This document shows positions 39,501 through 52,000 of a stretch of 64,000 nt of DNA, piece after piece. Numbering within the stretch: position 1 is the stretch's first letter; every line of letters begins with the position of its first letter. The stretch covers positions 5,788,501 to 5,852,500 of the forward strand of contig OZ024869.1 of assembly GCA_964017185.1 (NCBI GenBank), read 5' to 3'. Below the pieces are notes generated by a model. That model did not search any database and was not told the origin of the DNA. It saw only the letters and a list, made by a program, of their open reading frames with translations. This stretch comes from Rugalucina vietnamica. Lineage: Eukaryota > Mollusca > Bivalvia > Lucinida > Lucinidae. The position numbers and the translations under genes were made by a program.

Positions 39501-42500
39501 CGGCTGAAAAAAATCTCTGTATATTGCATGGGCAAGTTTGGTGTACGTAACCATTACGAAAACTTGTCCATGCAATATACAGATAATTTTTTTCAGAAGC
39601 CAAAATTGAAAATATCATTGGAAAAATGACTTTTTGAGTTACGAAAAAGAAAGAAAGAAAGAAAAAAGAACACGAAAAAGAAAATACATAACTTCTTCAA
39701 TCACTCAATTGTAAAATGTATACCGGAGAGTTATCATGGTGTGTTATATACTGGAAAACTAGTGTGTACATGAATCTAAGCTTCAAATGTCGCCAGATAA
39801 ATTGTATCTGTTTCCCAAAAGGCAACCGTAGTTCTAACACAAATAGTATATTCACTAAATTATTGCAGGTACACCAAAATGCCCTGGTGATGAGTTTAGC
39901 TGCGAAGGTCGCTACAGAAAACGTATCTGTGTCCCAAAAGTCAAACGTTGCGACGGATTTGATGATTGCGGGGACGGTTCCGATGAAAAAGGCTGCAAGA
40001 AACCGCCAAGTAAAATTTTTAGTACCTTCAGCTCTAGACATTACAACAGAATACATTATTGTTCAGAATTGAGATATTACTAAAAGGTTAAAATGATATA
40101 AAACAATGACCAGCCAAAGGACCTGAAAGAACTTGATATTACGAAAACATGCCCATGTATACAGAGTTGTAAAAAGTTGTAAAAAATGAAGATTTTCAGT
40201 ATAAAACTTTTGATATTTTTCTTATTTTTACTCAAAACATTGATTGTATGTACCTACAATCTATGTTTTGGAGCAAAAATAAGGAATTTAGGTCTACCCC
40301 TGCACACCTAAAAAATTGGGGTGTAAGGAGGTATATATTACACGGAAATGTTATCCTGATGAAATCGTCAGAAAATTGTCCATGAAAGCCTATTGGAAAA
40401 ACAACTTAAAAGGGCGAGCTATGAGGCAAACATAAGTAAAATGAGGAAAACTAAGGGACAAGTGATATGAATACCACTTCATAGTAAATAATATGATTTA
40501 TGAAACAGAAATTGAAACAAGTTTCAGATGGAGCCAAAGCTTTGAAAAGAATAATTGTTAAAATGTCAGTTTAAAACTCACAAAATCACACTGTACTTTT
40601 TTTTTTAATTTTGTAGTATGCATCAACCCAGAGTTCGAATCAGACAATAACACAATCACAATAGTTTCTCGTAAACTTACAAAAGAAGAGATTGATAAAC
40701 TCTCGCAGGGAAAATGTGTGACTACCGATGAAGCGAAACTTAAAGTCATCATTAAGATGCACGACTTCAAGGAGATATCAACTGTTACTAGCAAGGTCTA
40801 CCGCGTCAAAAAAGTAATTGTGAAAACAGTGAATGCTGATGGTTCCACTTCTAAGGTATGTTTTATGAGCCTACGCATGAGAAAACTAACAATTTGGGTT
40901 TCGGACCAGGTCCGACACACACCGGCCTGTACAGTCAAAGAAGCAGGCTAGAAACTTGATATTTTGGATTTAGGTAGAAAAGGAATTGTATGATCCGTGT
41001 AGCGGAAATAAAGGCGCTGATCACTGCACAGCTGATCTGCGTCCTTGTTTTCGCCTATGCATGTTGTTAGTTTTTTACATGCAGCGACTCATATCGCTAC
41101 TATTACCAGAAACATAGTATGAAGATTGTATATTGGCGAGCGTGGTTACAAAATTTTCTGGAGATTGAATTCAACTCTGAACATATATAAGTTCAGTTTT
41201 TCTTCAATATTGCCATGCGTCAAAGAAAAACATAAATTAACTGAATTTGAAATGTGAAAATTTAGTACTCAGAAGAAGTGTTGGTCTAGTTTGCATTGAA
41301 TATTACACATGAAAAATTGCACTAGAGAGCAGATCAGTGTCTAACAATTTAAGTGTTTGCTTGAAAAGTTTCTTTTCCTTTAAACCACCGATTTTTCAAA
41401 TAAAAATATATATGATTTAATTTTCACGCAAGTTCTTGAAAATAAAAAGTGTTAGAAGTAAAAAGTAAGAACTTAAATTGGAGATGTCCTTTAAATGAGA
41501 GATGTGGATATATATTGGAAAGCCAAGCTTTTACCTTCAGTTGCCGAAATAACAATCTAAGTATGAGATAAATGAGCCGCCTCATGGGATACCCACAATC
41601 TGCATAGGCGAAAACAAAGACGCAGATCAGCGTCGCGGTAACCGCGAAGCTGATCAGCCCTTTATTTTCGCTACACGGATAGTACACTTCCTTTTCTTCT
41701 TAAATCCGAAATTTCAAGCTTCTAGCCTGCTTCTGTGACTGTACAGCCTGATATGTGTCGGACATGTTCAAAAACCACATTGTTGGTTTTCCCATGAGGC
41801 GGCTCAAATGCTATATATAAGCTGTAGCTTCTAAAATGAAAGCACACCATTTCGTTTATTGTTCACTTTTTATGAATGTTTTTGTAAAGTAAGGAGTGTA
41901 AGGTTTTTCTTCCACTCTACAGCTAAAAATTCAAAGACACGCCATCATTTTTAAGAACCACCCTTCATATTTAATTGAATTTCTTCAATATATTAAATGA
42001 GAGGTATTCGTGACGGTACAAATAAGGCCACATTTGTCCTCCAAATAACACTTTCAGTGTTGTCACACTTGTTGGGCCATCTTTAAACTGCCCATTTATA
42101 GTATGAATAGAGGGGCCAGGAATCGATGCAATTCAATTTAAAGTCCCAACATAGACACCAGGTGGGAAAGAAAATACATAAAACATAAAACTTTTTTTTT
42201 CGACATCACACTCGAAAAGTAGAATGACTAGCTCTTTCCCAACAAGGTAGCCATCCGGCTAAGTTTCAACCAAAACCAAAGTCAACGAACCCAGCACAGA
42301 GGCAGGCACAATAAACAGTTGTATCATCAAGATAAACCACTTTTCCTGGGACGTAGATTACCATTTTTATTGGGGAAAACGCCGAAAACATTTTTTCTTT
42401 GGAAATGATATTATAAAGAAAGAACATTAGAAAACAGTTTCATTACGAAAACATGCCCATGCAATACACAGACATTTTTAAAGTTGTAAAAAATGAAAAT

Positions 42501-44577
42501 TTTCAGTAGAAAAATTTTGATATTTTTCTTATTTTTGGTCAAAACATAGATTGTGGGTACAAGTTAGAACCGCCTCGGCGAGGCGGTTCTAACGAGTACC
42601 CACAATCTATGTTTTGGAGCAAAAATAAGAAAAATAGGTATACCCCTACATACCCCAGTTTTGCTGTATAAAAGTGGGGTTTGAGGGGGTATTCATTGTA
42701 CGGACATGTTTTCCTGATGTTACTAGGACAACGATATGTCCATATCTTCTATGTTTATGTTCTCAGAAATCAACCCCATGCATGACCCACGGGTGAAAAT
42801 GGAAAATGAGAGAAAAGAATATAGTTTCATTCTTTTCATGACATTTTTCATTGTCTTCAGACAAAAGTAACACCAGATGAAAATGGAAAGGTTAAAGCAC
42901 GTATAGATAAAGTTGTCCGAAAGATTGTGATGACGTTCAAGCGTATGGACAACAAGAACACTATGAAGATCTGTAAGCTAAAGCCCAATATTTGTGAAAA
43001 AGGTATGTTTACTCAGACAAATGAACATCTTATTTAATACTCTTCGGTTCCGCGAAAAAAAAATACCGATAACTATAAGCGAGAGCCTATAGCAAGTTGA
43101 AAATATCAGAAAAATGCTATAGTGTTTGTTAATGTAACTCATTTAAACTTGGCGTCCTTTTTATGCGACATAGGCAAACAGTATAGCCCCAGATGTAATG
43201 CCGCAGAACGCGGCGTCTCACCTTGGGCTATACTGTTTGCTTAAACGATTTTCATTGATAAATGGAATAAAAATTCAAAATCACTCCTAATGTCCTCAGA
43301 TATGACAGTGGACACATCCAAATGATAATGGTGGGCAGGTCCATTCGTCAAATATGGTTTAAATGTTTCATACCGATCAACCGAAACTCTAGGTAACATT
43401 CTTTATTTGTATGTAGAATAATGTTTTGCCAAAATCACGTTATTCGTACGAGTATTTGATTGGTTACCTTATGTGGAGATGGACATATGAAAAAAAAAAT
43501 GAATTAAAAATCTGCATTCTATGACGTTGAAAAAGAATATAAATTAGATACACATACATCAAAATGATAAAAAGAACACACAAACATAGACATACACATA
43601 GATAGCAATTTTGATTTTGTGGAACATTTAGCTCATCCAAGGTGGAGGCTCACCAGGTAAGTTAAAAGTTAGTGTAAAAGGACCGAGTAGAAAAAATAAG
43701 TAAAATAAAGCGAGTCGAAGACGAGCTGTTTTTACTTATTTTTTTTCTACGAGGTCTTTAGCTAACTTGTAGTATGACACAACACAAATTGGCAGATCCG
43801 TGCTGTAACTTCCAATATCAGGAAGTTATTGTACGGTTTTCATCCCGCCTCTTTGCTTAGTACTATTATGTGGGCCCGCCTTTTTTGATATTGACTTGTA
43901 TTGGATTTACATGTAATTTTACAAAATCTTCAAAGGAAAAACAGAAAGTCATACTATAAGTATACTTATGGTCTGGCAACCGTTCAGTTGACGTCCACAC
44001 TTTCAAAGTTATTGTCAGTCGAATCCAAATTTTATGTGTAGCCACTTTGGGAAGGTGGAAGAAAAATGAGCCTGTGCGTGAGAAAACCAACAATTTGGGT
44101 TCCGACCAGGTCTGACACAAACCGACCTGTACAGTCACAGAAGCAAGCTAGAATCTTGAAATTTTGAGTTTAAGTAGAAGAGGAATTGTACTATCCGAGT
44201 AGCGAAAACAAAGGCGCTGATCAGCTTCGCGGTTACCGCGAAGCTGATCTGCGCCTTTGTTTTCGCCTAGGCAAAAATCCGGTTTTCTCACGATGCGGCT
44301 CAAATTATATTTATCTAGGCTACATGACCAAGATGACCGCAATGCATAGTAAAATCTTTCAAAAGTATTTTCTTGCGGTCAGTAGCGTCGAGGCATTATC
44401 CACACCATCACGAAAACATGTCCGTGTAATGTACCCCCTTAAACCCCACTTTTATGTAGCAATACTGGGGTATGCAGGGGTATACCTATTTTTCTTATTT
44501 TTGCTCCAAAACATAGATTGTGGGTTCTTGTTAGAACCACCTCGTCTAACGTGTACCCACAATCTATGTTTTGAGCA

Positions 44578-44609
<32 letters not shown>

Positions 44610-46022
44610 TATCAAACATTTTCTGCTGAAAATTTTCAATTTTTAAAGCTAAAAAAATCTTTGTTTATTGCATGGTGAAGATTTCGTAATGCGGTACAAC
44701 AGAAACAGACATTCTTTTTGGGTCTTTGTTGGCTTCCAGCAAACTTTACGTGTTTAACAATGCAAAATACTATAGCCATGGCGATTGTTACGTAATAATT
44801 ATTTTGTTGAATAAAGTATGATTACATCATGATACTGGGTTGATCTCGATCTGTTTTTCGAAAAGGTTCATTTTTACATAATATTTTCAATATCACGGAA
44901 CCGAAGATCTGCCCGCCTCTTATTGATTGAACAATTATTCCTTATCAAAACCAGGGGCCAGTTGTTCGAAATTAACAATGTCGTTAGTTAACTATTGTTA
45001 AAATTTCAGACGGCAATATTACAAATACACTGTTATTTTTGGTTGAAAACATGTGAAAATCCTTTGCATTGCAAAGGTTTCTCACATTTTTTTTCAACAA
45101 AAAATGACAGTTGTTGGCCAGTTGTTCGAAATAAACGATTTCGTTAGTTTACGATTGTTAAAATTTCAAATGGCAATATTTCAAATACACTGTTATTTTT
45201 GTTGAAAAAATGTGAAAATCCGTTGCATTGCAATGGATTCTCACATCTTTTTAAACAAAAAAAAAAATGACAGTGTATTTGCTAATGTAGTCAGCATTTA
45301 CATAACAATTAGACGTTAAGCTAACAAAGTTTTGAACAACTGGTCCCTGATTTCCCATATTGGACATGTAACGGCCGTTTTAACGAATATGTACAGAACA
45401 ATATTGATCTCATACGTTAAAAAGCGCGGTGGCGTAGTGGTAAAGCATTGGACACCGAATCGAGATGTCTGTGTTCGAGACCCACTGGCGGTACCATGGT
45501 GTGCCCTTGAGCAAGACACATTCACTACCTAAATACTGGTTAATACCCAGGAAGCGGTGGCTCCGTCCCGACATGACTGAAAAAATGTTGACTGGGACGT
45601 TAAACCTCAGTACAAAAAACAATCACATCATGTACAAAGATCACAATGGCATTTACATAAAATTTAACCATGGGGGTGTTCATGTAAATTTTCCATTACA
45701 AGAGTCCTCTGGAATCAAATATGTCATAAACAGATACTAACACCAAAAGGTTGCTGCTTGAGACGTCTAACCTGTATAATGTATAAACGTTTCCTAATTT
45801 TACGAAGGTTCACAGGTGAGCTTAAAGGATAGGCAGGCATCCGGCGTCCGTCGTCGTCGTCCGTCGTCCACAATTTCAAAGATGAATATTTGTTAAGCTA
45901 ATCAAATTCGAAGTGAACTATCACTGGGTTGGGGGACTGATTGTATAAGGTTTTGGAGCAGATTGTATCAAAACAGGTACCTCCCATAGGTTTACAATGG
46001 GAAAAAACTAAAAAAAAAAAAA

Positions 46023-46058
<36 letters not shown>

Positions 46059-49000
46059 TTCTCTGAAACCACAAGACCCAGAGCTTTCATATTTTGTGTA
46101 TAGCAATGTATAGTGGTCCTCTTATAAATCTGGCCAACCGTGCCCCTGGGATCAATACAAGCTTTCCCAGGTGGCGTCATAATCTGCCATTGGCTTATAA
46201 TGGAAATACATGAAAAAATCTTCTCTGAAACCAATTGACCCAAAGCTTCTATATTAGGTATGCAGCATTGTTATGTGGTGCTTTATATAAATCCTGCGAA
46301 TCATGCCCCTGGGGTAAAAAATGGCTCCACCCACGGAGTCATTAGCTCACATAGACTTTTAATTGAAACAAAAGATAATAAAAAATCCAATAGACTTACA
46401 TTTGGAAAAGAAAATAAATAAATCTTCTCAGAAACCACAAGGCCCAGAGCTTTCATATTTTGTGTGTAGCAATATATAGTACTCTTCTTTACTAATCCTG
46501 CCAACCATGCCCTTGGGATCAATACAGGCCCCACCCCGGGGGCGTCATTATCTTCCATAGGTTTACATGAAAATCTTCTTCTCAGAAACCACTTGACCCA
46601 AAGCTTCTATATTTGGTATGCAGCATTGTTATGTGGAGCTTTACATAAATCCTGAGAATCATGCTCCTGGGGTCAAAATGGTTCCGACCCGGGGGTCATT
46701 AGCTCCCAAAGACTTACAATGAAAAAAAAAAAAAAAAAACAAACAAAAAAAATCTTCTCTGAAACTAAATGTAACAAGGTCCCGGCAACAGGCAGTCAGT
46801 CTCCTATAAGGGAAGAAAAATAGAAACAAAATTTAAAATTTGTTCGAGGTTTATTCTGGTTGACAAATGGCGCTATAATGCCCGGATGAAAATCAGTCGC
46901 GCTTGATTTAGCGGCATCGTTCAAAAATAGAATAGAACAGAACACAAGTTCTATTCTCCTGTTCTATCCATTTTTGAACAGTCCTGGAATTATAAAAAAA
47001 ATTGTCCCCAGAGTAAACCTGCTCACATTCTCCCCCTGAAAGTTAAATGGCACCTGCCATTTCCTTATAGAACAATTCACATATTAACAAAATCAGTTTG
47101 TTTCAACATTGACTAGTAAATTGAAAAGTGAATTGTATCAAATTATATTATGTCTACAAAATAACTGAACACCCCTTGTACATATCTATAAAATTTTGAA
47201 CAACTCTTGTACAAAATTACAATATGTTTCATCTGATTTGATTTAGTTGACAATCATTATGTACAAAAGAAAACCCAGAGATATCAAATTTAGCAAAATA
47301 CATTTCTTTACACTAGGTTTAACAGAATCTCTTCAAATACACAAATACTTTCTTAAATAAAATTGTTCTCAATTGCTATGCTTCTGTAACAAAACACCTC
47401 ACACGTAACACCTCTTATTATAGGTCATATTCCTCAATTGCTCTAAACTCATAAAAGCTTGTAAACAAAACTTTAATTCTGCAATTACAGGCTTTACCCC
47501 ATATAAACATGAAACATCAGGTGGCCAGCCCTAGTTCAGTTATAATCCCATATAGGAAATCATTGCATATTTAAAGTTAAGTATGAAAATTTTGACTCTG
47601 ACAAAATGTAATTTTCTTTGCACCAAATACCACTTCTGATGTCCAGCACAACAGCTCATCAAAAAAAAAATCTCACAAATTACATGCCACATTTCAGCAG
47701 TCAAAATGAAATTGAGGAATTCCATATTTTAAGTAACATCTGAGAACAAGTATCATGGCAAAATCAAATATTTACAACGTATCTTATAGACTTCCATAAT
47801 TTATTACACCCAGATTGCCGTCAACTTGAGACCTTCCCATGGCAAGATTCTCTGAACTGTTTGTATGTAACTAGGATTCCCGGCTGATTCATATGTAAGC
47901 CGCTTTGGAGCCCGTACTGTACGCTTAGGTCTACCTGTTGGTTCTGTCTCTTCACCTGAACTACTACTTGGATTTTCTACAGAACTTACCTCTTCATCCT
48001 GTTCTTCCGCAACCTCTGAGTCACTGTGAATCTCCAAGGATTCAGAATCCTCACTAGATTCTTCCAGATTCACTAATGTCTCAATTTCATCAGTTGCGTC
48101 AGGAACAATTATAGAAGTGGTGCTGTCAGGGGCTGTAGGACAGAATGGTTTTGCGTTAGGATTTAGAGTTGTTCCTTCAAACCAGACAGTATCAGAGTCA
48201 CTAGAGGTTGTCCTACCTGGATTCCACTCAACCTTTGACTGATTCGTCTTTCTGGCATTACGCTTATTCCGTTCAGTTCTACTTACCAATTTCTTCTTTT
48301 TCACATTCTCAGGGACAGGCAGATGATTGCACTAATACAGAAGATTTCTGTGTAGTCTTCGCATGGATCCAATGCCATCCTCTCTTTTAACCTCATAGAT
48401 AGGAGCATTTTCCAACTTTCGGAGGACTACATAAATATGGTGTTCCCAATAGGAACGCAGCTTACCAGGACCACCAGTCTCATGGTTTTTGACCAAAACT
48501 CTATCTCCAGGTACCAGTACAGGGCTGATCAGACCAGAATTATGACGGTGCTTGTTTTTTTCTGCTAACTTGCCTGCGTTTTGGGATGCTATTTCATATG
48601 CCTCCTGCATCCTTTTAGCCCATTTTTCAGCATAGGTCTTATGTGTGACTTTTCCTGACTGATCAGACTTACCCACATTAAAAAGCAAATCTACAGCTAG
48701 TCTAGGATGCCGGCCATAAAATAGATAATATGGAGAGAATCCTGTTGCGCCATTCTTGGTACAATTGTATGCATGGCCCATTTTGTTCAGGTGTGATTTC
48801 CAGTCAGATTTGCATGTTTCTGGAAGAGTTTTGAGCATACCCAGAAGGCTACGATTAAATCTTTCGACCTGGCCATTGCCTTCTGGGTGATATGGCGTAG
48901 TACGCGACTTGGAAATACCGCAGAATTTGTTCAACTGATCAAATAACCCACTTTCAAACTTACGGCCTTGATCATGATGTATGCGATTGGGCAGGCCAAA

Positions 49001-52000
49001 TCTCAGTATGTAATCATTGTACAGCTTTTCAGCAGCAGTTTTACTAGACTTATTGGTTGTAGCATAAGCCTGTGCAAAGCGAGTAAAATGATCTACGATT
49101 ACCAATATGTACTCGTATCCGCCTTTTGCTCTTTCTAAATGAAGGACATCCATCGAGACTAATTCCATAGGCCCTGAGGTTTCAATATTTTTCATGGGAG
49201 CTCTATACCCTAATACTGGCTTTTTATCTATCATACATGTACATTCTTGAGTCACATACCTCTGTATGATGGCAGCCATTCTCGGCCAATAGAATCTATC
49301 ACGAGCCAACGTTAAAACACGATCATGTCCTAAATGGCCCATCTCATCATGTAATTCCCTCATTACCAAACTCTGGTATTTCAACGGCAGCACCAACTGC
49401 TTAACTATACCTTCTTTTGGTTGACTTATCACCCTTCTCAGCAGTCCATCACTGTCAATGCTAAGTTTCGACCATTCTCTCAGTAATATCTTGCTATCAG
49501 GAGCAAACCTTTTCAGATCCTTGATAGGTGGCCTCCTGTTTTGCCGCACCATCTCCTTCACTGGTCCAATTACAGAGTCATCATCTTGTGCCCTATTTAA
49601 AATGGAACTATCAATACTCACTCCTGTAGTCAAATGTTCTGAATCAGAGTCAGTCTCCTCCCAATATGCTCCAAGGGACATAACTCCGACCTCACCAGAC
49701 TGTTCCTGGACATCTACTGCCCGAATTGTGGTTTCTATTGCATCTCGTGGTAATTCTGCTGAATACTCACCTTTAACTTTCTCCAAATCTAGAGGCATCC
49801 TTCTCAGGGCGTCAGCATCCCCATTTCTAAAACCTGGTTTAAAATATACCTTGAAGTTGAAGCCTGCTAATTCCGAGACCCAGCGCAGTCTTGTGGCATC
49901 TAATTTTGGGCATGTAAAAATGTACTGCAGAGGATTGCGGTCACTATAAACAGAGAACTCTTCAGCATTAAACAAATAGTCCCTGAACCTATCAGATATT
50001 GCCCATTTAAGTGCTAAAAACTCTAATTTACCAGAATGCATATGGTAGTTTTTCTCAGCAGGGGTTAGGGTCCTTGATGCAAAAGCTACAACTCCCTGTT
50101 TACCTGTACTCTGCTTTTGGTATAAAACAGCGCCCAAGCCTTGATGACTAGCATCAATATGGAGAGAAAACGGGGCCTGAAAATCTGGGTAAACCATAAC
50201 CGGAGACTGCACCAAACAGTCAATAAGTTCCTCCAAAATTCCTTGGTGCTTATCTGTCCACTCAACTTTCAGGTTTGATGGTAACTGGCCATTCTTAATT
50301 TTATGTACCCTACCTCTTTTCTTCGGCTTGCCTTGAATCGAGGTACTTTCATCCTTCTTCTGCAACAGATCATAGATTGGTGCAGCCCGTCTTGAAAAAT
50401 CTGAAATGTACGTTCTAAAATAGCCAATAAAACCCATTAATTTCCTTACCTCTCCCACAGTGCCAGGTTTCTTCTCTTTCAGGTGGAGCACAGCTTCTTT
50501 ATCTTTTGGATCAATGCAGTGTCCTTCAGATGTGACTAAATGACCTAGGTATCGGACTTGATTCCTGAATAGCTCACACTTGGTCGGCTTTAATTTAATA
50601 CCCTTTGACTTGAGCTTTTGCAAAACCAGTCTGACATGTTCTAAATGGTCCTCATAAGAAGGACTGAAAACTAGCAAGTCATCCAAGTATGGCAGGCAAA
50701 TCTTGTCTCGCAAATCCTCCAAACAATCATTCATAAATTGCTGAAATGTTCCTACCGCCCCACTTAAACCAAATGGGATTCTATTCCACTCATATAACCC
50801 CAAGGAGTAACAAATGCGGTGTACTTTTTACATTCTTCTGCAATCATACCTTGATGATATGCCTTTCCCTGGTCCAATAAGGTAAACCACTTACTTCCGC
50901 CAAGGCCATCAAGAGCGTCAGATATACGGGAAAGAGGTAACCGGTTCTGAATTGTCTTTTCATTTAACTTACGATAATCTACGCAGAGGCGTAGACTGCC
51001 GTCTTTCTTCCGGACACATACTATTGGACTGGAATAAGGGGACTTGGACTTTCTGATCCAACCTTTACCAATTAAATCCTGTAGATAATCTTTCACTTCC
51101 TGGTACAATGGTCGGGGACATGCATTATATGAACTATGCACAGGCTGATTATCTGTAAGCTCTATCTTCATTTGTAAGTCAGGAACACACCCTACATCCT
51201 GATCATTTTTAGAAAAGGCATCACACTCTTCCTTTAACAAAGCTCTCACCTTTTCTTCCTGTTCTACAGTAAGTCCGGAACAGCTTAAATCAACATCTGG
51301 TTCCCATCTATCCGCCTCAGAGCTACTTTCCTGAAATGAACCTACCTTGGCTATGTTCGATTCTTCCTCAGACTCATCCATTGTTGAGCTACATGTATGG
51401 CCAAGAGTAACCACAGACCGTACTATTTCCAAACTACCAAGCTGAGTTCTTTTAGGTAAAATCTGATCTTTGGATAAGCAGTTACTTACCGGAATTTTAA
51501 CCCTACTAACATTACCTGGTTTGACTGAAACAAGGGTTTCCTGTACTACAAGACCTGTGATTTCACTTTCAACACTGGGTATGAATAATGCATGTACAGA
51601 GTTCTGACGGACCTTGCCATGAACTATAGCATTAACAATGATTGATGAATTTGCTGGAATTACCATATTCCTGCCCCCAGATTTTACTTGACCTATATCT
51701 CCACTGTCGTCAAACAATAAATTTGCAACTTCAGCAATATGTACCTTACTAACAGATGGGATAGCAGTCTGAAGCATTTCAATACAGCTAGCTTTTCCTA
51801 TGATATCCCCAACTTCACGTATGACATTAAAACCTAGAATGAGTCTATCCTGAGCAGCTGTGCTAGACACCAGAAATGGTACTTGAAATATTCTATCATT
51901 CCCTTCCTCAGCAGTACCGAATTGCAAATTTATCGGGACCCAACCCTCAAAATCAATCTTTATCCCATTTGCAGATAAAATTGTCAAGTCATCCTCAATT

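Noticed and set aside
12780..44640. Recurrent frames reading [15 protein letters not shown] peptides in several introns
   Set aside because: They are translations of the family B palindrome in various frames, with no coding signal.
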